A program made the position numbers and the translations under genes. A stretch of 64,000 bases of DNA from Gammaproteobacteria bacterium (GTDB lineage Bacteria > Pseudomonadota > Gammaproteobacteria > PIVX01), in NCBI GenBank assembly GCA_003353785.1, contig PIVX01000005.1, forward strand, positions 1 through 64,000, in the 5' to 3' direction. How positions within the stretch are numbered: the stretch's first letter is position 1; each line of letters starts with the position of its first letter. The notes beneath the pieces are model-generated. The model had not been told where the DNA came from. It did no database searches and saw only the letters and a list, made by a program, of their open reading frames with translations. Positions 1-9,642 of the stretch are shown piece by piece.

Positions 1-1
1 T

Positions 2-160
2 TTTCCATCTTGTTTTAAACTTTTAGGAGAAAATCAGGTTTGTGGTTCGTTAGAAAATTTTAATTGGGATTCATATACAAAAAAACCGCCGCATCCATGC
101 TGGGTTGCTCCTCCTGCTATAAAAGATAACAGAATTACATGGTGGAAGTTTTGGTCATAA
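2..160 (+). CDS. C-terminal end of an unidentified protein (5' end outside window)
   Basis: An open frame enters from the left edge and stops at TAA 158-160, giving 52 residues without an internal stop. The tail is unusually rich in tryptophan and proline (KPPHPCW, WVAPP, WWKFW near the end), which looks like real protein rather than chance. I do not recognise the family. It converges with ubiD, and a hairpin at 301-329 lies between the two genes. Confidence 0.5.
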   Translation, partial: FPSCFKLLGENQVCGSLENFNWDSYTKKPPHPCWVAPPAIKDNRITWWKFWS

Positions 161-300
161 ATGACAGAGCTTCCAACGGTTTAGGCTATAATTGACGCAA
201 AATATTCAAATCTATTTAACAAATAATAGTTGGCTAACTTGTAAATTTACTTAACTACAATATTGAATTTTATTAAGTAGAATATCTATACAATAATTAC

Positions 301-329
301 ATCTAAGATAGCATGTGGCTATTTTAGAT
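301..329. terminator. Inverted repeat between convergent genes, possible bidirectional terminator
   Basis: A 12-base arm (301-312) pairs with 318-329 around a 5-base loop, with one imperfect position. It sits 11 bp past the ubiD stop and 140 bp past the stop of the upstream partial gene. The arms are AT-rich and no strong T tract follows on either strand, so termination is plausible but not certain. Confidence 0.45.
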
Positions 330-339
330 AAAGTATATT

Positions 340-1806
340 TTAACAGATGTTTAATTCTTCCCACATTTGCTCTATTTTTTTAGTAACATCTATTTGTTGT
401 TGGATCTTTTTCCCCCAGGCTCTGGTAGTTTCATTCCCAATTTTGTTAGTTGCATCAAAGCCCATCTTTGACCCAATATTTGATTTCTCTGAGGCAAAAT
501 CTAGGTAGTCGATGGGAGTGTTTTCTAATAACATGGTGTCACGTTTTGGATCCATTCTGGTTGATATAGCCCACATGACATCCTGCCAATTACGTGCATT
601 AATATCATCATCACATACTATGATCCACTTCGTATACATGAATTGTTTTAGAAAAGACCATATCCCTAACATAATTTGGCGGGCATGTCCTGGATATTGC
701 TTCTTAATTGTAACGACGGCTATTCTGTAACTACAACCTTCTGGAGGTAGGTAAAAATCGGTGATTTCTGGAAATTGTTGCTGGATCAGTGGAATAAATA
801 ATTCATTGAGTGTTAAGCCTAACATAGAAGGTTCATCTGGCGGTCTACCAGTATATGTACTGTGATATATTGGAGAGTTGCGTAAAGCCATTGTTTCAAT
901 TGTAAAAACAGGGAATTTTTCTACATCATTATAGTATCCTGTATGATCACCAAAAGGACCTTCTAATGCTTCATCATTTGGATAGATAAATCCTTCTAGA
1001 ATAATTTCAGCTTTTGCTGGTACTAGTAAGTCAACAGTAAGGCATTTAGTGAGTAAAGTCTTCTGTCCTCTTAATAATCCTGCGAAAGAATATTCAGAGA
1101 TTTGATCTGGTATTGGCATTACTGCTGATAAAATGGTAGATGGATCGCACCCTAGAGATACAGCAACAGGGAACGGCTTATCTGGATATGTCTTTCGAAA
1201 AATTTGATAGTCAATAGCACCACCTCTGTGCTTTAACCAGCGGATTATAGTTTTATTTTTGTCTAGTACTTGTTGGCGGTATATACCAAGGTTTTGTCTG
1301 TGCTGGCTTGGAGATTTAGTAGTAACTAATCCCCAGGTGATGAGAGGTCCGGCATCTTCTGGCCAACATTTTTGAATTGGTAATTTATATAAATCTATTT
1401 CTTCTTTGGTTAATATATTTTCATAAACGGGGGCTTTATTGGTGATTTTTGGTGCCATATTTAAGATCTGTTTATACATCGGGAGATTAGCAAGAGCATC
1501 TCTAAATCCTTTTGGAGGCTCAGGGGATTTGAATAGAGCTAAAAATTTACCAAATTCTCTTAACTCAGATACTGAATTTCTACCAAGTCCTAATATAATA
1601 CGTTCTTGACTACCAAACAGATTCCCAAGCACAGGAATTGAAAATCCAGTGGGGTTTTCAAATAACAATGCGGGACCATTTTTTTTTAATGTCCTATCAC
1701 ATATAGCAGTCATTTCAATATTAGGTGAGATAGAATGGGATATGCGTTTTAAGAGTTGTTTTTTTTCTAGTTTCTCTATAAAGTCCCTGAGATCTTGATA
1801 CTGCAT
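340..1806 (-). CDS. ubiD: UbiD, 4-hydroxy-3-polyprenylbenzoate decarboxylase
   Basis: Decarboxylates the prenylated 4-hydroxybenzoate intermediate of ubiquinone synthesis, using the prenylated flavin made by UbiX. The 488 residues match the family length (E. coli 497) from end to end: LRDFI near the N-terminus, GPALLFENP at about 44-52, [13 protein letters not shown] at about 147-159, and the conserved [10 protein letters not shown] at about 283-292, which is next to the prFMN/acid site. The N-terminus aligns at MQYQDLRDF, supporting the ATG at 1806. It begins 8 bp after the rho stop, so it is probably co-transcribed with rho; trxA-rho-ubiD is a recurrent gammaproteobacterial order. ubiA, the preceding pathway step, lies at 55865. 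Confidence 0.96.
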   Translation of the reverse strand: MQYQDLRDFIEKLEKKQLLKRISHSISPNIEMTAICDRTLKKNGPALLFENPTGFSIPVLGNLFGSQERIILGLGRNSVSELREFGKFLALFKSPEPPKGFRDALANLPMYKQILNMAPKITNKAPVYENILTKEEIDLYKLPIQKCWPEDAGPLITWGLVTTKSPSQHRQNLGIYRQQVLDKNKTIIRWLKHRGGAIDYQIFRKTYPDKPFPVAVSLGCDPSTILSAVMPIPDQISEYSFAGLLRGQKTLLTKCLTVDLLVPAKAEIILEGFIYPNDEALEGPFGDHTGYYNDVEKFPVFTIETMALRNSPIYHSTYTGRPPDEPSMLGLTLNELFIPLIQQQFPEITDFYLPPEGCSYRIAVVTIKKQYPGHARQIMLGIWSFLKQFMYTKWIIVCDDDINARNWQDVMWAISTRMDPKRDTMLLENTPIDYLDFASEKSNIGSKMGFDATNKIGNETTRAWGKKIQQQIDVTKKIEQMWEELNIC

Positions 1807-1814
1807 GCTATATA

Positions 1815-3071
1815 TTATTGTTTCATAGCATTGAAGAAATCTTTGTTAGTTTTAGTATCTTTTAGCCTATCAATAAGGAATTCCACTGCTGCTATTTCAT
1901 CCATTTGACTAAGTATTTTTCTTAGTATCCACATTTTTTGTAATTCTTCTTCAGTAGCTAAGAGCTCTTCACGACGTGTTCCTGAGCGATTAATATTAAT
2001 AGCAGGGTAAATACGTTTTTCAGCAATTCTTCTATCTAATTGTATTTCCATATTGCCAGTACTTTTAAATTCTTCAAATATAACATCATCCATTTTTGAA
2101 CCAGTGTCTACTAATGCAGTAGCAATTATAGTTAGGCTCCCACCATGTTCAACATTTCTAGCTGCACCAAAAAATCTTTTTGGTCTATGTAATGCTTGAG
2201 CATCGACGCCACCTGTTAAAACTTTTCCAGAAGATGGGATAATTGTATTGTATGCTCTAGCTAGACGAGTAATAGAATCTAGCAAAATTACAACATCGTG
2301 CTTGTGCTCTACTAAACGTTTTGCTTTTTCAATTACCATTTCAGCAACCTGGACATGTCTAGTAGCGGGTTCATCAAAGGTGCTTGCTAATACTTCTCCT
2401 CTTACAGTACGTTGCATGTCTGTTACTTCTTCTGGGCGCTCGTCTATTAATAAAACTATTAACTTACACTCAGGATAAGATTTTTCTATTGATAGTGCTA
2501 GATTTTGCATCATCAAAGTTTTACCTGCTTTAGGAGGAGAAACAATTAGACCACGTTGACCTTTGCCAAAAGGTGCTGCTAAATCAATAATTCTTGCAGT
2601 TATATCTTCAGAGCTGCCATTTCCTAATTCCATTCTAAGTCTTTCAGTAGCAAATATTGGGGTCAAATTCTCAAATAATACTTTAGTCTTAGTCTGTTCT
2701 GGTTTGTCTTCGTTAATGGTATCGACTTTTAATAAAGCAAAATAACGTTCATTATCTTTAGGAGGCCTTATTTTCCCAGCGATAGTATCTCCTGTTCTTA
2801 AGCCAAATCTTCTTATTTGGCTAGGAGAAACATAAATATCATCAGGCCCAGCAATGTAAGAAGTGCTTGCTGATCTTAGGAAACCAAATCCATCTGGAAG
2901 GATTTCCAGTATGCCATTACCATATATGTCTTCACCAAGTTTAGCTTTGTGTTTTAGTAGAGAAAAGATGATGTCTTGTTTACGCATTCTTGAAATATTA
3001 TCTAAATTTGCCTGTTCAGCTATTTTGATTAATTCTTCAGGCTCTTTTATTTTCAGTTCACTTAAATTCAT
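1815..3071 (-). CDS. rho: Transcription termination factor Rho
   Basis: Hexameric RNA-dependent ATPase/helicase that ends transcription at rut sites. It carries the N-terminal RNA-binding fold ([17 protein letters not shown]), Walker A PPKAGKT, Walker [15 protein letters not shown] and the Q-loop/R-loop region ([20 protein letters not shown]). It is collinear with E. coli Rho (419 aa) throughout. I take ATG 3071 (MNLSELK, matching the family N-terminus) rather than the in-frame GTG at 3080, which would add three residues. Neither start has a convincing Shine-Dalgarno. A near-consensus promoter at 3197-3224 gives a leader of about 120 nt. Confidence 0.97.
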   Translation of the reverse strand: MNLSELKIKEPEELIKIAEQANLDNISRMRKQDIIFSLLKHKAKLGEDIYGNGILEILPDGFGFLRSASTSYIAGPDDIYVSPSQIRRFGLRTGDTIAGKIRPPKDNERYFALLKVDTINEDKPEQTKTKVLFENLTPIFATERLRMELGNGSSEDITARIIDLAAPFGKGQRGLIVSPPKAGKTLMMQNLALSIEKSYPECKLIVLLIDERPEEVTDMQRTVRGEVLASTFDEPATRHVQVAEMVIEKAKRLVEHKHDVVILLDSITRLARAYNTIIPSSGKVLTGGVDAQALHRPKRFFGAARNVEHGGSLTIIATALVDTGSKMDDVIFEEFKSTGNMEIQLDRRIAEKRIYPAININRSGTRREELLATEEELQKMWILRKILSQMDEIAAVEFLIDRLKDTKTNKDFFNAMKQ

Positions 3072-3196
3072 AATGCTCACATCAGTTTATGGGTTTTATT
3101 GTAGGAAAGATAAAATTTATATAATAAGTTCTTTGTTAATGAAGTTAATCTTCGAAATTTGTTTAGAATCAGAAAACATTTATTCAGATAGTTTCC

Positions 3197-3224
3197 AGTA
3201 TATATAACTACAAATAATTGTCAA
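3197..3224 (-). promoter_or_regulatory. Probable sigma-70 promoter of rho-ubiD
   Basis: Read on the minus strand: TTGACA (3224-3219), 16-bp spacer, TATACT (3202-3197). The -35 box starts just 5 bp after the trxA stop, so rho has its own promoter instead of relying only on trxA read-through. The predicted transcript has an untranslated leader of about 120 nt, as expected for a gene known to be autoregulated in E. coli; whether this leader carries rut-like sites cannot be judged by eye. Confidence 0.65.
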
Positions 3225-3228
3225 TAAG

Positions 3229-3561
3229 TTATTTGTTAATTTGATGATCAATAAAATCAATCAAATCTTTTTTAGATAAGGTGCCAATTTTAGTTGTGAC
3301 AACTTCACCTTTTTCTATTAATAATAATGTTGGAATACCTTTAATGGAATATTTGCTTGGTACCTCTGGGTTTTCATCCACATTTATTTTAGTAAATTTA
3401 ACTTTATTATGGTACTCTTTAGCTACTTCGGCTAATATAGGGCCTAGTGCTTGACAAGGTCCACACCATTCAGCCCAAAAATCCACCAAAACAGGCATTT
3501 TAGCTTCGATCACTTCTTTAGTAAAATTTTTATCATTGACATTAATTACAGAATTAGACAT
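3229..3561 (-). CDS. trxA: Thioredoxin 1
   Basis: Cytoplasmic protein-disulfide reductase. At 110 residues it is the normal length (E. coli 109), with the active site WCGPC in DFWAEWCGPC at about residues 28-37, the cis-proline in KGIPTLLL, and the typical start VINVNDKNF. A clear Shine-Dalgarno (AGAGGA, 6 nt before ATG 3561) supports the start. It is upstream of rho on the same strand, and divergent from the VTT gene at 3646. Confidence 0.97.
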   Translation of the reverse strand: MSNSVINVNDKNFTKEVIEAKMPVLVDFWAEWCGPCQALGPILAEVAKEYHNKVKFTKINVDENPEVPSKYSIKGIPTLLLIEKGEVVTTKIGTLSKKDLIDFIDHQINK

Positions 3562-3645
3562 TTATTATCCTCTAAATTACCGTCATGGTATTACTATCTA
3601 AGTGTTAAGTCTAGCTTTTTCTAAAAGTGTACTAAGCTTGTTAGT

Positions 3646-4362
3646 ATGATTAAATCTTTACTTAAGATAGATGGCATTTTAAAATTTTTTATACTTGTTC
3701 TGCTAGTTATTTTTATTATTACAAGCTGTTTAGTATTTAAAAAATATTGGGATATTAATTTGTTACACTATCATATTAAAGCTTTTGGCTTGTGGGCACC
3801 GATTGTTTTCTTGTTGTTATATATGTTGTCAACAGTTTCATTATTACCCGCAGCCTGTATGTCGTTTATTGGTGGGTATATTTTTGGGTTTTATCATGGA
3901 TTAGTCTTAAATATAATCGGCTCTGCTCTTGGGGTATCTATGGCATTTTTTATTGGCAGATATTTAACTACAGATCTAATAAAAGGATATTTAGGGAATA
4001 AATCCAATGCTTTTATTGCCAATGTTGAGAAATTTGGGTGGCGACTTATAGCAATATTTCGTCTAACTCCTTTAGTGCCATTTGACATTTTGAATTTTGC
4101 CTTTGGGATCACCAATATTAAAATCAGTCAATATCTATGTTTCAGTACGTTTTTTATGTTGCCTGGACTAATAACATATACATATTTGGGTAATTTAGGC
4201 TTAGAATTATTTATAGGCGAACCAAGATTGGTAGCCTTAAAAAGTTTGTTAGGTTTATTTATCGGTGTAGTTCTATTGCTTGTATTACCTAAAATTTTAG
4301 CTAGTATTCGTCAGAAATTAGCTTTAGAAGAATTAGAATCATCAATTAGTAGTTTAAACTAG
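3646..4362 (+). CDS. TVP38/TMEM64-family (VTT domain) membrane protein
   Basis: Integral inner-membrane protein of 238 residues. It shows the VTT signature: a glycine-rich re-entrant segment (SFIGGYIFGFYHG, ALGVSMAFFIGR) and the second half FRLTPLVPFDILNFAFG. There is an N-terminal helix at about residues 10-32 and C-terminal helices near 160-215. Family members are linked to lipid scrambling and to envelope or proton-motive-force homeostasis; the exact substrate is unknown. A second VTT domain is fused to an oxidoreductase at 32007-34139. The gene converges with the antiporter at 4381, 18 bp away, with no obvious terminator. Confidence 0.85.
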   Translation: MIKSLLKIDGILKFFILVLLVIFIITSCLVFKKYWDINLLHYHIKAFGLWAPIVFLLLYMLSTVSLLPAACMSFIGGYIFGFYHGLVLNIIGSALGVSMAFFIGRYLTTDLIKGYLGNKSNAFIANVEKFGWRLIAIFRLTPLVPFDILNFAFGITNIKISQYLCFSTFFMLPGLITYTYLGNLGLELFIGEPRLVALKSLLGLFIGVVLLLVLPKILASIRQKLALEELESSISSLN

Positions 4363-4380
4363 ATAATTTAGCTTAAAAAC

Positions 4381-5346
4381 TTATAGTGCTGATGATGTAA
4401 ATACTAAATATATTATGTACCCAATATAAATTGTTACTAAAAATAATCCTTCAATTCTTGAGATTATGCCTCGACCATTCAGCCCGAAAGCAAATAAAAA
4501 AAGTAGAATTGTGGTAAAACATACCATCATTATATCTCTTTGGATATTATCGTCCAACTGACTTGGATAAATAAATGCTGGGAATGGTAGTACAGCTAGG
4601 ATATTAAATAAATTGGAACCAATGATATTGCCAATCAGTAGTTCATTTTCTTTTTTGATTGAAGCAACAACAGCAGTAATTATCTCAGGAAGGCTTGTTC
4701 CAAAAGCAACAATGGTAAGTCCAATTACCAAATCGCTAATATTTAGATATTTAGCAATAGTAATAGCATTATTAACAATTATATTTGAGCTTATTGGTAG
4801 TAGTATTATTCCTATAACTAGGTAGTAAATAGATTTTTTTAAAGATATATCGCAGCTAAATTCAGTAGAATACTCTTGTGCTAAGGGATCTTTTTGATGA
4901 GCTAATCCTTGTTTAATAAACCATAATATTAATATTATACATCCTATCAATAGAATAGAGCCATCAAATATTGAAAGATGGTTATCACGAAGAAGCATCC
5001 AAAGAAGAAAAGTAGTAAAAAATAAAATAGGATATTCTCTTTTAAGTATTCTAGAGCGGACTTTGATAGGATTAATAATGGCACAAAGTCCTAATACTAG
5101 AGCAACATTTGTAATATTTGATCCAATAGCATTTCCTATTGCGAGTCCTAGATTACCTTTATATGCACTTGTCATTGCAACAAATATTTCTGGTGCGGAG
5201 GTGCCAATGGCAACTATAGTTAATCCTACTAAAAGAGGTGGGATCCCCATGATCCTAGAAATAGCAGCAGCCCCATCAACAAATTTATCTGCGGCCCAGG
5301 TTATAAGCACGAGACCAATTAACAGAAAGAGAAAATCAATAGCCAT
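4381..5346 (-). CDS. yrbG: Calcium/sodium antiporter, YrbG family
   Basis: Cation:proton or cation:Na+ exchanger of the CaCA superfamily, 321 residues (E. coli YrbG 325). The two inverted alpha-repeats are plain: GTSAPE with GNAIGSNITN in the first half, and GTSLPEIITA with GNIIGSNLFN in the second. The acidic residues that bind Ca2+ are present in both GTS-PE motifs. About ten hydrophobic segments are visible. It stands alone on the minus strand. The start at ATG 5346 is the only one upstream of the first repeat. Confidence 0.92.
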   Translation of the reverse strand: MAIDFLFLLIGLVLITWAADKFVDGAAAISRIMGIPPLLVGLTIVAIGTSAPEIFVAMTSAYKGNLGLAIGNAIGSNITNVALVLGLCAIINPIKVRSRILKREYPILFFTTFLLWMLLRDNHLSIFDGSILLIGCIILILWFIKQGLAHQKDPLAQEYSTEFSCDISLKKSIYYLVIGIILLPISSNIIVNNAITIAKYLNISDLVIGLTIVAFGTSLPEIITAVVASIKKENELLIGNIIGSNLFNILAVLPFPAFIYPSQLDDNIQRDIMMVCFTTILLFLFAFGLNGRGIISRIEGLFLVTIYIGYIIYLVFTSSAL

Positions 5347-5652
5347 GAGCTAACTTTAGTCTATGCTAGTGTATTGCTAAAATTTTATTAAAAAGCTCAT
5401 TAGATATTGTACTAAAAAAGCTCTATATGGTTAATCTATTTTGGTTATCTGGTTTGGAATGGTTCAATAACATATATTATTTGACAATAATCTATTATAA
5501 AAATGTTTATTTCAATTATTGAGATCTAATAATTAAGATTGTATATTCAAGTATGGCGATTTAATTTTGTCTAATGTTAATCTAAGGATTGGCAAATGAA
5601 AAATTTTTATGTGATAAATAAACTGAAACATCATTAAATAAATGAAAAATTC
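5347..5652. other. Intergenic region between antiporter and argS promoter
   Basis: AT-rich sequence between divergent genes. I see no open frame of useful size and no RNA gene. Only the argS promoter at its right edge (5653-5681) is recognisable. Confidence 0.6.
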
Positions 5653-5681
5653 TTGAGAGTTTGTATAACATAGCTTACAAT
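5653..5681 (+). promoter_or_regulatory. Probable sigma-70 promoter of argS
   Basis: TTGAGA (5653-5658), 17-bp spacer, TACAAT (5676-5681). The predicted start of transcription, near 5688, leaves a short leader of about 25 nt before the argS ATG at 5714. Confidence 0.65.
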
Positions 5682-5713
5682 TTGTCAAAATAAATATAGT
5701 GTTTTAAAATTCA

Positions 5714-7465
5714 ATGAAAAGAGTTATCAGAAGCATTTTAGATGATATCATACGAGAATTATGGGATGATAAAATTGATGTTCAAAATATTGTTTATCAA
5801 ATAAGTCATTCAAAAAATAATGAGCATGGTGATCTTGCAACAAATATAGCTTTAATTTTAGCAAAAAAGCTTAAGAGATCTCCTGTAGATATAGCTAATG
5901 AGATTAAAAGTTGTATTAAAGTTAATCCTTTAATAGAAAAAATTGAGGTAGCTAATCCAGGATTTATTAATTTTTTCTTCTCAGTGGAAATTTATCATAG
6001 GTTCATTAATAACATTCTAGAAAAAAAAGATGAATATGGAGTTTCAGATTTATATGAGGGACAAAAAGTACATTTAGAATTCGTTTCGGTAAATCCTACA
6101 GGACCTCTACATGTTGGTCATGGTCGTAATGCTGTTTATGGTTCAGTACTGGCGAACTGTCTAGAGGCTGTTGGCTGTATTGTACACAGAGAATATTATA
6201 TAAATGATTCTGGTCGCCAGATGGATATTTTAGCTATTAGTGTATTTATAAGATATTTAGAACTATATGGAGAGATCATAAAATTTCCTGTTAATGGTTA
6301 TCAGGGAGGATATGTTTTTGATATCGCTAAGGATTTTATTAATGAATATGGACGGGGACATTTTCATAAAGCTAATAATGTATTTGAAAAATTACCTTTA
6401 GATTATGATGAGGATGGAGATAAAGAAAAATATATTGATGCGTTAATTACCAGATGTAAAATGATTTTAGGAGAAGATAGTTATTGGCAAATCCATCAAT
6501 TTGCTTTAAATAATGTCCTAAAAGGAATTAAAGAAGATTTAGAATCTTTCAGTGTGTATCAGGAATGGTTTTCAGAACAAAGCTTATTAGATCAAAATGC
6601 AGTTGAAGATGTTATTGATTTGCTAAAACGTAAAGACTGTGTTTATGAGAAAGAGCATGCTTTATGGTTTAGTGCTAGTAAATTTGGCGATGAGAAAGAT
6701 AGAGTTTTGATAAGAGCTAATGGACAATATACCTATTTTGCTACAGATATTGCAAATCACTATAATAAATATTTAACAGATTACTCACAAATAATTGATG
6801 TTTGGGGCGCTGATCACCATGGCTATATTCCAAGAATGCGAGCCGCTATTCAGGCTATGGGTTTAGATGTAAACAAATTCCATGTAAGATTAGTGCAGTT
6901 TGCAACATTATTTCGTGGTGATGAACAAATTCAGATGTCGACTAGGAGTGGATCTTTTATTACTTTAAAAGAGCTACAAGAAGAGGTTGGTGCAGATGCG
7001 GCAAGATTTTTTTATATTATGAGAAAAGCAGAGCAACATATGGATTTTGATATAGAGTTAGCCAAAAGTAAAACTAGTGATAATCCTGTGTATTATATTC
7101 AGTATGCTCATGCGAGAATTTGCAGTGTTTTTAGACAATTAATAGAGCTTAATTTTAATTATTCCAAGGAGATTGGATTGAAAAATTTGCATTTGCTAGA
7201 TACTGTTGAAGAGTCAGATCTTATGAAAAGTTTATCTAGGTATACAGAGGTCATTGAGATTTCTGCTATTCAATATGCACCACATTTGATAGCGCAGTAC
7301 TTGAAAGAGCTAGCTACTGAATTCCATACTTATTATAATGCTGCAAAGTTTCTAGTTGAGCAAGAGGATTTGCGTAATTCAAGACTGTGCTTAATTGGTG
7401 CTACTAAGCAAGTATTATTGAATGGTTTAACTATACTAGGGGTTACAAGCCCAGAAACAATGTAA
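5714..7465 (+). CDS. argS: Arginyl-tRNA synthetase
   Basis: Class I aminoacyl-tRNA synthetase, 583 residues (E. coli 577). It has the N-terminal Arg-tRNA D-arm recognition domain, the HIGH-type motif HVGHGRNAVYG at about residues 133-143, the catalytic Rossmann fold (WGADHHGYIPRM), the KMSK-region variant MSTRSGSF typical of ArgRS, and the DALR anticodon-binding domain at the C-terminus (IQYAHARICSVFRQL onwards). No good Shine-Dalgarno precedes ATG 5714, but the N-terminus fits the family. Its TAA overlaps the ATG of the SPOR gene (TAATG), indicating translational coupling. Confidence 0.97.
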   Translation: MKRVIRSILDDIIRELWDDKIDVQNIVYQISHSKNNEHGDLATNIALILAKKLKRSPVDIANEIKSCIKVNPLIEKIEVANPGFINFFFSVEIYHRFINNILEKKDEYGVSDLYEGQKVHLEFVSVNPTGPLHVGHGRNAVYGSVLANCLEAVGCIVHREYYINDSGRQMDILAISVFIRYLELYGEIIKFPVNGYQGGYVFDIAKDFINEYGRGHFHKANNVFEKLPLDYDEDGDKEKYIDALITRCKMILGEDSYWQIHQFALNNVLKGIKEDLESFSVYQEWFSEQSLLDQNAVEDVIDLLKRKDCVYEKEHALWFSASKFGDEKDRVLIRANGQYTYFATDIANHYNKYLTDYSQIIDVWGADHHGYIPRMRAAIQAMGLDVNKFHVRLVQFATLFRGDEQIQMSTRSGSFITLKELQEEVGADAARFFYIMRKAEQHMDFDIELAKSKTSDNPVYYIQYAHARICSVFRQLIELNFNYSKEIGLKNLHLLDTVEESDLMKSLSRYTEVIEISAIQYAPHLIAQYLKELATEFHTYYNAAKFLVEQEDLRNSRLCLIGATKQVLLNGLTILGVTSPETM

Positions 7466-7971
7466 TGGCAAAAGATTTCGCAGTTCAAAATTATAAAAAA
7501 GATAAGTCTAATAGTAAGACCAATTTAATCGTTGGAATAATTACGGTTGTATTCGTAATAAGTTTTTATATATTTAAAATTAGGGATAGTCGGCATAAGA
7601 ATGTTACTAATATTCCAGGCGATCAAATTACTGAGGTAATAGAAAAAGAAGTTAAGCAACCTAGATTTAAATTTTATACTATGCTTTCAGAAACACAAGA
7701 TAATTACAGTGATGATCATGCGAAAAATATTGAACATGGAAAATTTATTTTGCGGATTGCAGAATTTAAGTATAAGGCTGAAGCAGTAAAGTTGCAGAGA
7801 AGGTTGGAGTCAAAAAATTACGCAATAAGCGTGAATACAATACAAAAAAATAAAAAAACATACTACTCAGTAATAATGGGTCCTTATCCAAATAATGTAG
7901 AGGCTAAACAGGCTAAATTAGATTTAGAAAAAGATCATTATAGAAGCACTCTTAAGAAACTGCTAAATTAG
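7465..7971 (+). CDS. SPOR-domain membrane protein (FtsN-like)
   Basis: A 168-residue protein with a short basic cytoplasmic N-terminus, one membrane helix at about 23-39 (IVGIITVVFVISFYIF), a variable periplasmic linker and a C-terminal SPOR domain (ILRIAEFKYKAEAVKLQRRL to YYSVIMGPYPNN). SPOR domains bind denuded septal peptidoglycan, so a role at the division site is likely. argS followed by a SPOR protein is a common gammaproteobacterial pair. The start overlaps the argS stop. The last 20 bp overlap the 3' end of convergent folB. True FtsN proteins are usually longer, so this is a short form or a paralogue. Confidence 0.85.
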   Translation: MAKDFAVQNYKKDKSNSKTNLIVGIITVVFVISFYIFKIRDSRHKNVTNIPGDQITEVIEKEVKQPRFKFYTMLSETQDNYSDDHAKNIEHGKFILRIAEFKYKAEAVKLQRRLESKNYAISVNTIQKNKKTYYSVIMGPYPNNVEAKQAKLDLEKDHYRSTLKKLLN

Positions 7972-8317
7972 AATTTTGTTCGACTACTATGGTAACATCA
8001 GTGCTATTATTTATGGCTTTAAGTTTTGTTATAGATAATTTAATTTTGCTAATCGGGTATCTGCTGTAAATAAAATCTAGCAAATTTTTAGCTAAGGTTT
8101 CTAAGAGGTTAGTTTTTTGTGAACTTAGCCATTGAATAGTATCTTGAGCTAATTGATCATAATCGATAGCTTTATTTAAATTATCAAATTGAGCAATTTT
8201 AGTAATATCTACCTCAAAATTTATATCTAATAATATGTCTGACAATATTGCTTGTTCAAAACCATTTATTCCAAGAGTTGTTTTTGCTTTTAAATTTTTT
8301 ATAAATAATAAGGCCAT
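7952..8317 (-). CDS. folB: Dihydroneopterin aldolase
   Basis: Folate pathway enzyme that cleaves dihydroneopterin to 6-hydroxymethyl-dihydropterin and glycolaldehyde. At 121 residues it is full length (E. coli 122). Family features are IDYDQLAQ with the conserved Tyr at about 53, the ETLA stretch with the pterin-anchoring Glu at about 73 (LLETLAKNLLD), and the lysine-bearing strand LSITKLKAI at about 98-106. The next enzyme, folK, is at 39007. It is single on its strand and overlaps the end of the SPOR gene by 20 bp. Confidence 0.9.
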   Translation of the reverse strand: MALLFIKNLKAKTTLGINGFEQAILSDILLDINFEVDITKIAQFDNLNKAIDYDQLAQDTIQWLSSQKTNLLETLAKNLLDFIYSRYPISKIKLSITKLKAINNSTDVTIVVEQNSNLAVS

Positions 8318-8568
8318 GTGTAATTATCTAAAATTAATATCTAAATAGCAAATAAAGTTTTCTTTTTTTGTTTGTTAGTAATACTTGCTAATACCTGGAG
8401 TAATCCCGGCGATATTAGGAAGATGCTCAAGAAGAAAAAATTTATTAGATTAAGCAATCTTAAGCAGGTAATTAACAACAATAAAGAAAAATTCTTACCT
8501 TGGTTAAAGCTAGTATTGGGAATATCTAACTCTGTAAAGAAGCTAGTAAAACTATCAGAAATAATATT

Positions 8569-9123
8569 TTATGTGCGACGCATTTGTATTTCCACTCTTC
8601 TATTTAAGACTTTACCTTTAACAGACTGTGAGCTAATAGGTCTAGAATCAGCTGCTGCTATTGTTATAATACGGTTTTGTTCTACCCCATTTTTCCATAA
8701 GTGGTTTTTAATTGACTCAGCTAATTTTTTTGACATCATCATCTTATCTTGTTTATTACCAATATTATCGGTATTGCCTATTATAACCACCGGTTCTTCT
8801 ATAGCTTTTATAATAGTTGCAATGAGATTAAGGGTTGCAAATTTGGATGATTCTATTTCATAAGAATTATTTTCAAAGAATAAATCTACTGGAAGAACAA
8901 GTTTGATTTCATCTCCCTGTTCTTTAACGGATACTCCTGCTCTATTTAGACTACGATATGTTACATTCCCTGGTAACTGAGCATTACCAAATAGATAATT
9001 TGGGGTGTTAACGTAAGTACCTAAGTGTTTTCGTAGATCATTTTTTGAGAGTGTCTGAGGATGATGGAGTTCACAGCCGGACATTATCACCATAGTAATT
9101 AACAACCCGAGGATATGTATCAT
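8569..9123 (-). CDS. OmpA-family outer-membrane lipoprotein
   Basis: A 184-residue protein with a lipoprotein signal peptide and Cys17 as the probable lipidation site (IMSGC; the -3 residue is Met, not the usual Leu). The C-terminal half is an OmpA-type peptidoglycan-binding domain: IGNTDNIGNKQDK, MSKKLAESIKNHL, and closing RRVEIQ. It should tether the outer membrane to the cell wall. It lies 27 bp downstream of the pseudopilin gene at 9151-9642, probably in one transcript, which hints at a pilus- or secretion-related role, although a general Pal-like role is equally possible. Confidence 0.85.
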   Translation of the reverse strand: MIHILGLLITMVIMSGCELHHPQTLSKNDLRKHLGTYVNTPNYLFGNAQLPGNVTYRSLNRAGVSVKEQGDEIKLVLPVDLFFENNSYEIESSKFATLNLIATIIKAIEEPVVIIGNTDNIGNKQDKMMMSKKLAESIKNHLWKNGVEQNRIITIAAADSRPISSQSVKGKVLNRRVEIQMRRT

Positions 9124-9150
9124 ATTTCAATTCCCTATATTATTTTAGGA

Positions 9151-9642
9151 TTATGGTTCAGCAAATTTACCAGTTCCTTCATCAAATCCTACTGGTACAA
9201 TTTCTCCAGTGTTTTCATTATATCTCCAGCCATCGGCTATATCTCCAGCACTAACAATATTAACTACAGAGGTACTTTCTGTCCAAGGGTTTTTGGGAGG
9301 TTGTTGCATGTATGGTCCGTATTTACCATCGACGCTTAAGGAGCCATCTATGCTAGTATTATTAATCATCACACTCCAATTTGATTGTAAATCTGCTAGT
9401 GTTGGGTATTTATTATTATGTTGAGTTCTGTATAACTCAAAAGCAGAACGGATATTCTTGAGTTGTGCAAGAGTACCCACTGATTTAGCATCTTCAACAT
9501 AGTTACTAATTTTTGGTACTATTATGGCTGCTAAAACACCCAAAATCAGTAGAACTATAATTAATTCTACTAAAGTAAAACCTAGCTGGAGATGCTTGGA
9601 ATTTTTAGTTTTAAAACCATGTATGTATAGTTTATCAATCAT
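9151..9642 (-). CDS. GspG/MshA-like pseudopilin
   Basis: Type IV prepilin-like protein of 163 residues. A long 21-residue leader ends in QLG, followed by FTLVELIIV with Glu at +5, so PilD-type cleavage is expected at G|F. The C-terminal part has the GspG-like pattern NPW...GWRYNENTGEI. Proteins of this class assemble into a short pilus or serve as minor pilins. It sits at the left border of the MSHA locus, divergent from mshI, and is followed by the OmpA lipoprotein gene. It could be a major pseudopilin of a secretion-type fibre rather than a pilus subunit. Confidence 0.85.
   Translation of the reverse strand: MIDKLYIHGFKTKNSKHLQLGFTLVELIIVLLILGVLAAIIVPKISNYVEDAKSVGTLAQLKNIRSAFELYRTQHNNKYPTLADLQSNWSVMINNTSIDGSLSVDGKYGPYMQQPPKNPWTESTSVVNIVSAGDIADGWRYNENTGEIVPVGFDEGTGKFAEP

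Noticed and set aside
8372-8863. 163-codon plus-strand frame opposite the OmpA lipoprotein gene
   Set aside because: Most of it is antisense to a gene with clear OmpA-domain motifs and a lipobox; the translated product is low-complexity and shows no family pattern or ribosome site.
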